Assembly: GCF_001280015.1 (NCBI RefSeq)
Contig: NZ_LGDV01000251.1
Location: 310,001-374,000, forward strand
Origin: Streptomyces sp. MMG1121
Lineage (GTDB): Bacteria > Actinomycetota > Actinomycetes > Streptomycetales > Streptomycetaceae
Length of the DNA: 64,000 nucleotides
Direction: 5' to 3'
Shown: piece by piece, positions 15,886 through 24,094 of the stretch
How positions within the stretch are numbered: the stretch's first letter is position 1
How the letters are laid out: each line of letters opens with the position of its first letter
Position numbers and translations under genes: made by a program
Notes under the pieces: model-generated
Told to the model about the DNA's origin: nothing
What the model saw: the letters and a program-made list of their open reading frames with translations, nothing else
Databases searched by the model: none

Positions 15886-16767
15886 ATGACCCATGTCGAG
15901 GACGAGCTGAACAGCCAGCCGGAGTGCTGGATACGGGCGGCCGAGGAGGCGGGGCGGCTCCGGGGCGCGCTGCCGGAGCCGGGGGAGCGGGTCGCGATCG
16001 TGGGGTGCGGAACCTCGTACTTCATGGCGCAGGCCGTGGCCGCCCTGCGGGAGGGCGCCGGGCAGGGCGAGAGCGACGCGTTCGCCGCCTCCGAGTTCCC
16101 GTACGGGCGGTCGTACGACCGGGTCGTCGCCCTCACCCGCTCCGGTACGACGACCGAAGTGCTGGAACTGCTGGAGAAGGTCAGGGGGCGCACCCGTACC
16201 ACCGCTGTCACCGCCGACCCCGCCACCCCCGTCATGTCCGCCGCCGACGACCTCGTCGTCCTGGACTTCGCCGACGAACGCTCCGTGGTCCAGACCCGGT
16301 TCGCGACCACCGCCCTCACCCTCCTGCGTGCCCATCTCGGCCTGCACGCCGACACCGTCGTCGCCGACGCGCGTACGGCCCTGTCCACTCCTCTTCCCGA
16401 ACAGCTCGTCTCCTGCACCCAGTTCACGTTCCTGGGCCGCGGCTGGACCGTCGGACTCGCGAACGAGGCCGGGCTGAAGATGCGCGAGGCCTCCCTGTCC
16501 TGGACCGAGGCCTACCCGGCGATGGAGTACCGGCACGGCCCGATCAGCATCACCACCGAGGGCACGGCCACCTGGATGCTCGGGCAGGCACCCGAGGGAC
16601 TCGCCCGACAGGTCGGCGCCACGGGCGGGTGGTGGATCGAGGGCGTTCTCGACCCGCTCGCCGAACTCGTCCGGATCCAGCGGCTCGCGGTCGCCGTCGC
16701 CGCCGCCCGCGGCCTGGACCCCGACCAGCCGCGCCATCTGACCCGCTCGGTGATCCTCGCCCCCTGA
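15886..16767 (+). CDS. SIS-domain sugar-phosphate isomerase/deaminase (AgaS-like)
   Basis: A 293-residue protein with two SIS subdomains. The first has VAIVGCGTSYFMAQAVAAL near residue 40 and ALTRSGTTTEVLELLEKV near residue 85, binding a phosphosugar; the second has FLGRGWTVGLANEAGLKMREAS and the conserved AMEYRHGPIS. This pattern fits AgaS/GlmS-type aldose-ketose isomerases acting on amino-sugar phosphates. The GTG-rich leader GGGGAGGGTG supports the ATG at 15886. The aldolase gene follows 33 bp later, so the two probably form one operon for an amino sugar such as galactosamine (inference). Confidence 0.85.
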   Translation: MTHVEDELNSQPECWIRAAEEAGRLRGALPEPGERVAIVGCGTSYFMAQAVAALREGAGQGESDAFAASEFPYGRSYDRVVALTRSGTTTEVLELLEKVRGRTRTTAVTADPATPVMSAADDLVVLDFADERSVVQTRFATTALTLLRAHLGLHADTVVADARTALSTPLPEQLVSCTQFTFLGRGWTVGLANEAGLKMREASLSWTEAYPAMEYRHGPISITTEGTATWMLGQAPEGLARQVGATGGWWIEGVLDPLAELVRIQRLAVAVAAARGLDPDQPRHLTRSVILAP

Positions 16768-16800
16768 CACCCCGGCCCGCGTCCCGGAAGGACACCAAAA

Positions 16801-17661
16801 GTGCCCCTCGCGTCCACCGGCGAGCTGGTCGCCCGCGCCGTCGAAGCGCGCTCCGCCGTCGCCGCGTTCAACGTCATCACCCTGGAACACATCGAGGCCG
16901 TCATCGCCGGTGCCGAGTCGGCCGGCACACCGGTCGTCCTCCAAGTCAGCGAGAACGCCGTCAAGTTCCGCTACGGACGGCTGCTGCCCCTGGCCCGCGC
17001 GGCCGTCGCCGCCGCCGAACGGGCCGCCGTACCCGTCGCGTTGCACCTGGACCACGTACAGAGCGACGATCTGCTGCGCCAGGCACCGGGCGCCGGGTTC
17101 AGCTCGGTGATGTACGACGCGGCCCGCCTGCGCTACACCGACAACCTCTCCGCCACCCTGGCCGCCGCCGACTGGGCGCACGCCCAAGGGCTGTGGATCG
17201 AGGCCGAGTTGGGGCAGGTCGGCGGCAAGGACGGCAGGCCTCCGCTGGACGCCCACGCGCCCGGCGCGCGCACCGACCCCGACCAGGCCCGCGACTTCGT
17301 GGCCCGTACCGGCGTCGACGCGCTCGCCGTCGCCGTCGGCAGTGTGCACGCGATGACCACGCGCACCGCGGGCCTCGACCACGGCCTGCTCACACGGCTG
17401 TCGGCAGCCCTCGCCGTCCCGCTCGTCCTGCACGGCTCCTCAGGGGTGCCGGACGGCGGCCTGGTCGAGGCGGTCGCGGGTGGCATCGCCAAGGTCAACG
17501 TCGGTACGGCGCTCAATGTGGCCATGACCGGGGCGATCCGGGAGTTCCTCGCCGCCCACCCCGAGGCCGTCGACTCGCGGAAGTACCTGAGCGTGGGGAG
17601 GGAGGCGATGACCGAGGAGGTGTGCCGCATCATCGGGGTCCTGGGCCACACCCCGGGCTGA
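16801..17661 (+). CDS. Class II fructose/tagatose-bisphosphate aldolase family protein
   Basis: A 286-residue zinc aldolase of the FbaA/GatY/KbaY class. Visible elements are AAFNVITLEHIEAV at the start of the barrel and HLDHVQSDD, with zinc and catalytic residues. They also include the IEAELGQVGG metal Glu, AVAVGSVHAM, VLHGSSGVPD and KVNVGTALN, which hold the phosphate. It would split a ketose bisphosphate into dihydroxyacetone phosphate and glyceraldehyde phosphate. It follows the SIS isomerase gene; no kinase to make the bisphosphate is in the window. The start is a GTG with AGGAC about 8 bases upstream. Confidence 0.88.
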   Translation: MPLASTGELVARAVEARSAVAAFNVITLEHIEAVIAGAESAGTPVVLQVSENAVKFRYGRLLPLARAAVAAAERAAVPVALHLDHVQSDDLLRQAPGAGFSSVMYDAARLRYTDNLSATLAAADWAHAQGLWIEAELGQVGGKDGRPPLDAHAPGARTDPDQARDFVARTGVDALAVAVGSVHAMTTRTAGLDHGLLTRLSAALAVPLVLHGSSGVPDGGLVEAVAGGIAKVNVGTALNVAMTGAIREFLAAHPEAVDSRKYLSVGREAMTEEVCRIIGVLGHTPG

Positions 17662-17677
17662 CCCGGCGATCCCTTCC

Positions 17678-17701
17678 GTCGGTCCGTCAGTCCGTCAGTC
17701 C
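17678..17701. repeat. Three tandem 8-bp repeats across a gene end
   Basis: GTCGGTCC followed by GTCAGTCC twice, in tandem at 17678-17701. The last copy contains the stop codon of the minus-strand methyltransferase gene ending at 17695. It fills the 33-bp convergent junction with the aldolase gene. Confidence 0.8.
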
Positions 17702-18840
17702 TTCTTGACCGCCCGCAACACCACGAACTTCGGGTCGGATGCCACCAGTTCGCTGTTCCCGAACAGCCGCTTCAGCGTCACGTGATAGCCCAGGTGACGG
17801 TTGCCGATCACCCACAGCTCGCCGCCCGGCCGCAGCGCCCGCCCGGCCCCGCTGAACATCCGCCACGCCGTCGCGTCGGAGGTCGCCTGGTGGGAGTGGA
17901 ACGGGGGGTTGTTCAGCACGAGGTCCACGCTGCCGGGTGCCACCCCGGCCAGCCCGTCCCCGACCCGGAACTCCGCGTGCCCGGGCACCCCGTTGGCCTT
18001 GTACGTCGCCTCCGCCGAGGCGACCGCCTGGAACGACTCGTCCACGAACAGCACCTCGGCCGCCGGATCCGCCAGCGCCACCGCCGTACCGACGACACCG
18101 TTGCCGCAGCCGAGGTCCACGACGCGGCCGGCGCCCGGGCCGGGCAGATGCCGCAGGAGGAAACGCGTGCCGATGTCGAGCCGGTCGGCGCAGAAGACGC
18201 CCGCGTGATTGACGACCGTACGCCCGGAGGCCGCCCCGATGCCGTCGGGGAGGGTGTAGCTGTACGGCCACGGGTTCGCGGGCCGCTCCAGCGCCGGGTC
18301 GGGGGTGCAGAAGATCAGCCGGGCCTTCTGCCGCGCGAGCGAGGTGCGGGTCGGCCCGAGGATCCGCTCGAACAGCCGGAGCGTGGAGGTGTGGATCTCC
18401 TTCACCATGCCGGTGCCGATCACGACCGTGCCCGCGTGCACGGCGGGCGCCAGCCGCAGCAGCTGGTCCTCCAGCAGCGCCAGGCTCTTCGGCACCCGCA
18501 CCAGCAGCACGTCCACGTGCCCCGGCGGCGGGTCCTGGGTGGTCAGCAGCTGGACGGCACCGGGCCCGACGCCGGCCCGGGCCAGGTTCACCCGGGTCGC
18601 CTCCTGGCTCAGGAAGGAGTCGGTGATCTGCGTCGGGTGGTGCTCGGCGAGCGCCGTGGCCAGCGCCCCCCAGCGGTCCCCGACCACCACGACCGTGCCG
18701 GTGAGCGGCACCCCCTCCTCGGCGAGGTGGCGCAGCAGGTACGCGTCGGAGGCGTCCCAGGCACGCAGCCGGTCGCGGGGATCCTCGGGGAAGCGGGTCA
18801 GCCCGACCTCGCCCCACGGTGTCGTCATACGGTCGCTCAT
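17695..18840 (-). CDS. Class I SAM-dependent methyltransferase, RlmG/RsmC-like
   Basis: A 381-residue protein in two halves. The N-terminal half is a degenerate methyltransferase-like domain, and the C-terminal half is the active one with the SAM motif VVDLGCGNGVVG near residue 240 and the target-base motif VLNNPPFH near residue 300. That two-domain plan and the NPPF motif match the RlmG/RsmC enzymes, which methylate a guanine N2 in large or small ribosomal RNA. Which of the two cannot be settled here. The ATG at 18840 is the family-like start. Confidence 0.82.
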   Translation of the reverse strand: MSDRMTTPWGEVGLTRFPEDPRDRLRAWDASDAYLLRHLAEEGVPLTGTVVVVGDRWGALATALAEHHPTQITDSFLSQEATRVNLARAGVGPGAVQLLTTQDPPPGHVDVLLVRVPKSLALLEDQLLRLAPAVHAGTVVIGTGMVKEIHTSTLRLFERILGPTRTSLARQKARLIFCTPDPALERPANPWPYSYTLPDGIGAASGRTVVNHAGVFCADRLDIGTRFLLRHLPGPGAGRVVDLGCGNGVVGTAVALADPAAEVLFVDESFQAVASAEATYKANGVPGHAEFRVGDGLAGVAPGSVDLVLNNPPFHSHQATSDATAWRMFSGAGRALRPGGELWVIGNRHLGYHVTLKRLFGNSELVASDPKFVVLRAVKKD

Positions 18841-18898
18841 CGTGCGTCCAGGCTAGCGGAGCCGCAGATCAGAGCTGGTGCGGCGGGCCTGCGGCAAG

Positions 18899-19630
18899 AT
18901 GGAGCGCGTGGACGCGGAGCTGTTTCCCAGGGAGCGCGCGGAGGTCGCACGGGGCGCCGTGCACGCCCCGGACTGGCTGGCCCCCGAGCGGCAGCGCGAG
19001 CTGCTCGCCGCCTGCCGGGACTGGGCGCGGCCCCCGGCCGGACTGCGCACGGTCCGCACCCCGGGCGGCGGCACGATGACCGCCCGGCAGGTCTGCCTGG
19101 GCTGGCACTGGGGTGTCGTCCGCAGCTGCCCGGCCTGCGGGCGTGCCGTACGGGACAACCCCGAGTGCCCCGGCCGGCACTGGTACCCGTACGCCTACGC
19201 CCGCACGGTCCTCGACGGCGACGGCGCCCCGGTGAAACCGTTCCCGGCCTGGCTCGGCGAGCTGGCCCGCCGGGCGGTGGCCGACGCACTCGGTCCGGCG
19301 GCGGTCCCGGCGGTGCCGTACGACATCGCGCTGATCAACTTCTACGGCGGCGACGCCCGCATGGGCATGCACCGCGACGGCGACGAGCGCGCGGACGCAC
19401 CGGTGGTCTCGCTGAGCCTCGGCGACAGCTGTGTGTTCCGCTTCGGCAACGCCGAGACGCGCACCAGGCCGTACACCGACGTGGAGCTGCGCAGCGGCGA
19501 TCTGTTCGTCTTCGGCGGGCCCTCCCGGCTCGCCCACCACGGGGTGCCGCGCGTGCGGCCCGGTACGGCACCGCCCTGGCTGGGCCTCGCCGGCCGGCTG
19601 AACATCACCCTGCGGGCGAGCGGGCTGTAG
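18899..19630 (+). CDS. alkB: AlkB-type Fe(II)/2-oxoglutarate dioxygenase with a Cys-bearing insertion
   Basis: A 243-residue member of the AlkB family, which oxidatively removes methyl groups from damaged nucleic-acid bases. The iron ligands are His158 and Asp160 in MGMHRDGDE and a later His in LAHHGV near 213-214. The 2-oxoglutarate-binding Arg is in LNITLR. Residues about 72-94 (WGVVRSCPACGRAVRDNPEC begins the block) look like an extra segment between CLGWHW and RHWYPYAY. It carries CPAC and a third Cys and repeats the HW pair at its far edge. Most relatives I remember run straight from one to the other. Start choice: the ATG at 18899 rather than upstream in-frame codons that enter the promoter. 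Confidence 0.82.
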   Translation: MERVDAELFPRERAEVARGAVHAPDWLAPERQRELLAACRDWARPPAGLRTVRTPGGGTMTARQVCLGWHWGVVRSCPACGRAVRDNPECPGRHWYPYAYARTVLDGDGAPVKPFPAWLGELARRAVADALGPAAVPAVPYDIALINFYGGDARMGMHRDGDERADAPVVSLSLGDSCVFRFGNAETRTRPYTDVELRSGDLFVFGGPSRLAHHGVPRVRPGTAPPWLGLAGRLNITLRASGL

Positions 19631-19676
19631 CGGGCGGCCGGGGACCACGATTGCGGATCATGGGAGACTCGCTCTC

Positions 19677-20915
19677 ATGAGCGGCGAGGCGGACCCCCGG
19701 ACGACGGGGGAGAGGACGACCCCGAGGGCGCGGCTGGACCGGGGGCGCGGCGCGCTCGGACCCGCGCTGGAGCTCGTGCACACCGGCCGTGCGCCGACCC
19801 GGGCCGTGCTCACCGCCGAACTCGGGGTCACCCGGGCGACGGCGGGGGCGGTGGCCGCCGAGCTGGAGGCGCTCGGGCTGATCCGGGTGGACGCCCGTCC
19901 GGGCGCGGCGGCCGGTTCCCAGGGGCGTCCCTCGCACCGGCTGGAGGTCGCCGAGGACGGGCCGGTGGCGCTGGCGGCCCAGGTGCACGCCGACGGTTTC
20001 CGGGCCGCGCTGGTCGGCCTCGGCGGGCGGATCGTGGCGACCGCGCCCGGCTGCGAGACCGTCGACGCCGACCCGGCAAAGGTGCTCGGCTCCGTCGTCG
20101 AGGCGGGTGCCGAGCTGCTGCGCACGACCGGCCGGCGCTGCGTCGGTGCCGGGCTGGCCGTACCGTCCGCCGTCGCCGAACCCGAGGGCCTCGCCCTCAA
20201 CCCCCTCCATCTCGCCTGGCCCGTCGGTGCACCGGTCCGGCAGATCTTCGCGGAGTGCGTACGCGCCGCCGGGCTCACCGGCCCCGCGTTCGCCGCCAAC
20301 GACGTCAACCTCGCCGCGCTCGCCGAACACCGGCACGGCGCCGGCCGGGGCGCCCGGGACCTGCTGTGCGTGGCCACCGGGCACCGGGGTGTGGGTGGCG
20401 CCCTGGTCCTCGACGGTCGCCTGCACACCGGCAGTTCGGGCCTCGCCCTGGAAGTCGGCCATCTCACCGTCAACCCGGAGGGCCGCCCCTGCCACTGCGG
20501 CAGCCGCGGCTGCCTCGACGTCGAGGCGGACCCGCTGGCGCTGCTCGTCGAGGCGGGCCGCGAACCGGGCCCCGAGATGTCCCTGCTCCAGCAGGCCAAC
20601 GACCTGCTGCGTACCCACTACGCCGACCCGGCCGTCCGTAGGGCCGCCGAGGCGCTCATCGACCGCCTGGGCCTCGGCCTCGCCGGGCTGGTCAACATCC
20701 TCAACCCCGACCGCATCATCCTCGGCGGCCTGCACCGCACCCTCCTGGACGCCGACCCCGGCCGGCTGCGCGCGGTCGTCGCCGACCGCAGCCTGTGGGG
20801 CCAGAGCGGCGGCGTGCCGATCCTGCCCTGCACGCTGGACCACAACAGCCTCGTCGGTGCGGCCGAACTGGCCTGGCAGCCGGTCCTGGACGATCCGCTG
20901 GGGGCGCTGCGGTGA
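19677..20915 (+). CDS. ROK-family transcriptional regulator/sugar-kinase homologue
   Basis: A 412-residue protein. The N-terminal winged helix at about residues 20-75 (TRAVLTAELGVTRATAGAVAAEL) shows it is a NagC/XylR-type regulator rather than a plain kinase. The ROK domain has the sugar-binding GHRGVGGALVLDG, EVGHLTV and the zinc-binding cysteine cluster CHCGSRGC followed by LDVEADP. Such proteins repress sugar-use genes until a sugar or sugar phosphate binds. The next gene overlaps its stop by 4 bp (GTGA). Confidence 0.87.
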   Translation: MSGEADPRTTGERTTPRARLDRGRGALGPALELVHTGRAPTRAVLTAELGVTRATAGAVAAELEALGLIRVDARPGAAAGSQGRPSHRLEVAEDGPVALAAQVHADGFRAALVGLGGRIVATAPGCETVDADPAKVLGSVVEAGAELLRTTGRRCVGAGLAVPSAVAEPEGLALNPLHLAWPVGAPVRQIFAECVRAAGLTGPAFAANDVNLAALAEHRHGAGRGARDLLCVATGHRGVGGALVLDGRLHTGSSGLALEVGHLTVNPEGRPCHCGSRGCLDVEADPLALLVEAGREPGPEMSLLQQANDLLRTHYADPAVRRAAEALIDRLGLGLAGLVNILNPDRIILGGLHRTLLDADPGRLRAVVADRSLWGQSGGVPILPCTLDHNSLVGAAELAWQPVLDDPLGALR

Positions 20916-21661
20916 CCGGGGCGGACGAGGAGATCCGCCCCGCTCCGGTGGCGGAGATCCTGCCCGCCGGGCGCATCCGCCTGGTCGAGACGGCGCTGCC
21001 GGAGCTGTCGCGGCGGCACCGCGCCGCGATGGACCGCGTGTGGGAGGAGGCGGTACGGGCCAACCCGGCCCTGTTCGACGGACCGGTGGCCGCCCTGACC
21101 GGAGTGGAGCGGGACGGGGCCGACGGCCTGGTGCTGTCCTGGGCCCGGACCACCTACCGCCGCCATGCCCTGCGCCGGGTGCCCGGCGCTCCCGTGTGCG
21201 CCTCGCTGTTCGTGTCCGTGGTGCAGCCGGCCGAGGACGGTCGCATGGTGGTGGGCCGGATGGCGCCCTCGACCGCGGCTCCGGGCCGCTGGCAGCCGCC
21301 CGGCGGAGGCGTCGAACCCCCGGAAGCGGAGGGCGAGTTGGACTTCGCGGCACTGCGCGCGCACGCGGCCCGCGAACTGGCCGAGGAGATCGGCTGCGAC
21401 ACTGTGCCGGCCGCCCTGACGCCGTGGCTGGCCACCCGGGGCGGGCGGGGCGACGTCGGCATCCATTTCACCGCCCCGCCGCGCCCCGCGCAGGAGGTGT
21501 ACGACCGGTACGCGGAGCTGGTGCGGACCGAGACCGCCCGCGGCAGCGATCCCGAGTTCGACCGGATCGAGCTGATCGCCTCACCTGCCGATCTGGACCG
21601 GCTCGAAGGGCCGCACGCCGACTGTCTGCGGCCGGTCGTCGGACGTTACGCCGATGTCTGA
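20912..21661 (+). CDS. NUDIX hydrolase
   Basis: A 249-residue protein with the NUDIX box GRWQPPGGGVEPPE then AARELAEEIG, with a longer than usual stretch between the first Glu and the REL, as in a group of Streptomyces NUDIX proteins. The metal-binding Glu residues are kept, so it is probably active on some nucleoside-diphosphate derivative. The start GTG at 20912 overlaps the stop of the ROK gene, which implies translational coupling and a shared transcript. The terminator hairpin at 21775-21810 follows. Confidence 0.82.
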   Translation: MTGADEEIRPAPVAEILPAGRIRLVETALPELSRRHRAAMDRVWEEAVRANPALFDGPVAALTGVERDGADGLVLSWARTTYRRHALRRVPGAPVCASLFVSVVQPAEDGRMVVGRMAPSTAAPGRWQPPGGGVEPPEAEGELDFAALRAHAARELAEEIGCDTVPAALTPWLATRGGRGDVGIHFTAPPRPAQEVYDRYAELVRTETARGSDPEFDRIELIASPADLDRLEGPHADCLRPVVGRYADV

Positions 21662-21774
21662 GCCGTCGGGCTCCACAGCGCCGCCGCCGGGGGACGCCGC
21701 GGATCCGCGCTGCTCTCCGGCACCAGCCGGGGCACCGGGCCCGTGCCGCAGCCGAGGGCGACCGGCGCCAACAG

Positions 21775-21810
21775 GCCCTCGTGGCCGTCCGGTCCGGACC
21801 GGACGAGGGC
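21775..21810. terminator. Convergent-gene terminator hairpin
   Basis: A perfect 20-bp palindrome at 21786-21805 (left arm CGTCCGGTCC) is flanked by GCCCTCG at 21775-21781 and CGAGGGC at 21804-21810, giving alternative stems. It lies between the plus-strand NUDIX gene and the minus-strand gene ending at 21820 and could serve both. Confidence 0.65.
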
Positions 21811-21819
21811 GCTGCCCGC

Positions 21820-22731
21820 TCACTTCCAGTCGACCGCGAACGCCCGCCCCGGATGCTCCGTAAGGACCCGGCGCACCAGCTCCGCGCCCAGCGCCGCCTC
21901 CAGCCGCGGTCGTACCCGGCGCAGCAGGTACGGCATCCCCGGCCCGCCGTCGACCGAGCGGGCGCCGGCGACCACCGTGTCGCCGCCGAGCAGCAGCCGG
22001 TCGCCGAAGCCGGCGTCCGCCAGGTCCCGTACGGCCTGCGGCAACCGCCAGTCGGTGGCGTGATGGGCCCGGGACGGCCCGTCGAAGGCCAGCCAGCAGC
22101 CCGACCCGGCGGCCTCCCGCTGCACCACCGGGTCGGGGAAACGGTTCAGATGGCCCAGGATCACCCGGTCACCGGGTACGCCCAACTCGCCGCACAGCAG
22201 GTCCAGTACGTCCAGGGCGCCGGTGCCCAGCTCCAGGTGCACGGCGATGGGCGCACCGGTGGCGTGGTGCGCCTCGGCCGCCGCCGTCATCGTCCAACGC
22301 GCGTGCGCGTCGAGCGCGTGGAAGCCGCCCGCCACCTTGATCAGACCGGCCCGCACCCCGCTCGTCCCGATGCCGTCGGTCAGCTCGGAGACGAACAGCC
22401 CGGCCAGCCGGCCGCGCAGCCGGTCGAGCAACTCCGGTGCGTAGTGGGCGGCTTGGTGCAGGCCGGTGGCGCACACCAGCCGCACACCGGTGGTCCGGGA
22501 CAGCTCCGGCAGGTCTGCCGCCCGCCGGCCCATGCCGTGCGGGGTCCACTGCACGACGGCCGCTCCGCCCGCCGCCCGGAACGCGGCGAGCTCGGCCCGG
22601 GCCGCCCCGGTGTCGTCCAGCTCCTGGCCGGCCAACTGCGGGCTGCTCAGGAAGAGATGGTCATGCGCGTCGCACACGCCCAGCTCCTCGGGCGGGAGGT
22701 CGCCGAGGACCGTGCGGACGCGGCTCACCAC
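21820..22731 (-). CDS. Phosphotriesterase-family metal-dependent hydrolase
   Basis: A 303-residue amidohydrolase-fold protein. Metal ligands fit the phosphotriesterase/lactonase pattern: HxH at His23 and His25 (CDAHDHL), the carbamylated Lys131 in AGLIKVAGGF, His164 in VHLELG, His193 in LGHLNRF and Asp250 in LLGGDTV. Relatives hydrolyse lactones or phosphoesters. It is the third gene of a minus-strand set after the TetR regulator and the DUF4865 gene. Its GTG start overlaps the DUF4865 stop by 7 bp. Confidence 0.82.
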   Translation of the reverse strand: MVSRVRTVLGDLPPEELGVCDAHDHLFLSSPQLAGQELDDTGAARAELAAFRAAGGAAVVQWTPHGMGRRAADLPELSRTTGVRLVCATGLHQAAHYAPELLDRLRGRLAGLFVSELTDGIGTSGVRAGLIKVAGGFHALDAHARWTMTAAAEAHHATGAPIAVHLELGTGALDVLDLLCGELGVPGDRVILGHLNRFPDPVVQREAAGSGCWLAFDGPSRAHHATDWRLPQAVRDLADAGFGDRLLLGGDTVVAGARSVDGGPGMPYLLRRVRPRLEAALGAELVRRVLTEHPGRAFAVDWK

Positions 22732-23303
22732 TGCCGGCCTCGCGGGAGCCGGTCCCGGCCGGGCGCGGACAGGCGCAGCACCTGGAAGACGTCCCCGTCG
22801 GCCTTGGGCGTGTCGTGCTCCCAGAGCGAGAAGTGCACCAGCTCCCAGCGGTGCGGATCCACGGCCGCCGCCGCGAGCACCGCCCCGTCCTCGTCGGCAA
22901 GCCGCCCGGCCTCGGCGGCGGCGTCCTCCATCAGCCCGGCCAACTCGATCCCCTGCGGGACCGGTTGCCGGCGCCGCACGGCGAACGTGGGCCGCGTACC
23001 CCTACCTTCGGCGTAGCCGAGCCCGGCCCACTGCCGTACCTCGGGCCTGCCGAAGTCGTTCACTAGGCCCTGGAAGGCGCCGCCCCACAGGAAGCGGTTC
23101 ATGCCTTCGACGGTGTTCCACAGATAGAACGGCGCGTACTGGTTCACCGGGGAGCCGTACCGTCCGCGTTCGCGCAACAGGTAGGTCTTGAAGCCGAGGC
23201 CGTCCCAGTCGTCGAGCAGATGCCCGATGCGGGCGACCCGGGTGCGGATGGTCTCCGTGTCGTAGTCGGCGGGGAGGGTCAGCTCGTACTGCATGGCGTG
23301 CAT
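22725..23303 (-). CDS. DUF4865 family protein
   Basis: A 192-residue protein starting MHAMQYELTLPADYD at 23303 with GAAAGGGA upstream. It has many aromatic residues in YAPFYLWNTVEGMNRFLWGG, typical of the DUF4865 family, which may adopt a ferredoxin-like alpha+beta barrel as in small monooxygenases; function is unknown. It lies 26 bp after the TetR gene and overlaps the phosphotriesterase-like gene, so the three form one operon, probably for modifying and cleaving a small molecule that the TetR senses (inference). Confidence 0.78.
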   Translation of the reverse strand: MHAMQYELTLPADYDTETIRTRVARIGHLLDDWDGLGFKTYLLRERGRYGSPVNQYAPFYLWNTVEGMNRFLWGGAFQGLVNDFGRPEVRQWAGLGYAEGRGTRPTFAVRRRQPVPQGIELAGLMEDAAAEAGRLADEDGAVLAAAAVDPHRWELVHFSLWEHDTPKADGDVFQVLRLSAPGRDRLPRGRQW

Positions 23304-23329
23304 GGCGAAATCCCTTTCAGGTGAGCCGG

Positions 23330-23905
23330 TCACCGCTCCTGCACGGCAGTTCGGCGTGCCAGAAGGGAGAGCAGGCCGCGCACGCCCGTGTCGAACGCGG
23401 CGGGGGAGCCCGAGGCGCGGGCGAGGACGTAGCCGCCCTGGACGGTCGCGAGGACGGCCGCGCCGATCTCCTCGCCGTCCAGGTCGGGCGCGAACTGCCC
23501 CTGCCGCTGGCCCTCTTCGACGATCTCCGCGATCCGCCGCCGGATCCAGGCGATCGTCTCGTCCACCGGCGCGCGCAGTGCGTCGCTGGCGATCACGTCC
23601 GGGTCCATCGTCAGCCGGCCGATCGGGCAGCCGCGCAGTACGTCGCGCTCGCGCAGCAGATACGCCTCGATGCGCTCGTACGGCGTGCCCGGCCCGCCCA
23701 GGACGCGCTCGGCCGTGGCGCGCAGTTCCTCGGCGGTCCGCTTGATCGCGGTCAGGGCGAGGTCCGGCTTGCCCTTGAAGTGGTGGTACATGCTGCCCTG
23801 GCCCGCGCCCGCGCGCTCCAGGATCGCCTTGGGGCTCGTGCCCACGTACCCGCGCTCCCACAGCAGCTCGCGGGTGGACTCGACCAGTCGTTCCGGGGTG
23901 CTCAT
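23330..23905 (-). CDS. TetR-family transcriptional regulator
   Basis: A 191-residue regulator starting MSTPERLVESTRELLWERGY, with the recognition helix in SPKAILERAGAGQGSMYHHFKGK near residues 25-47. The C-terminal part (RGCPIGRLTMDPD onward) resembles the TetR_C domain of LmrA/YxaF-like repressors. It heads the operon with DUF4865 and the phosphotriesterase-like gene. A palindrome lies 8 bp before its start, so it very likely represses itself and the two enzymes. Confidence 0.87.
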   Translation of the reverse strand: MSTPERLVESTRELLWERGYVGTSPKAILERAGAGQGSMYHHFKGKPDLALTAIKRTAEELRATAERVLGGPGTPYERIEAYLLRERDVLRGCPIGRLTMDPDVIASDALRAPVDETIAWIRRRIAEIVEEGQRQGQFAPDLDGEEIGAAVLATVQGGYVLARASGSPAAFDTGVRGLLSLLARRTAVQER

Positions 23906-23913
23906 GCCGTCAC

Positions 23914-23933
23914 TGTACATACTACTAGTTACA
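23914..23933. promoter_or_regulatory. Candidate TetR operator
   Basis: TGTACATACTACTAGTTACA is an imperfect 20-bp palindrome containing a perfect ACTAGT, 9-28 bp upstream of the TetR start, in a short AT-rich patch. Confidence 0.5.
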
Positions 23934-23971
23934 GCCCGCCAGTCCGCGCGGAGCAGTTCGCCGGCCTCGCC

Positions 23972-23989
23972 GTACTCCCCGGGAGGTAC
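23972..23989. promoter_or_regulatory. Palindrome matching the site before the two-component operon
   Basis: GTACTCCCCGGGAGGTAC matches 15 of 18 positions with the site at 7629-7646. The shared half-site is GTACTCCCC. It is centred about 115 bp before the SHOCT-protein gene and may place that gene under the same response regulator. Confidence 0.5.
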
Positions 23990-24094
23990 ACACACGGCCG
24001 CCGGCCGCACGACGACCCGGACCCCCTGTCGGAGGGAACCTCGACACATCCCGAAGACCGCAGAGGACCGAAGCACACAAGGGAGATGACCGAG

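Noticed and set aside
22725..23861. A single long DUF4865 protein extended upstream
   Set aside because: The extension is out of frame with and antisense-free over the TetR gene; the family N-terminus MHAMQYEL at 23303 fits with a ribosome site.
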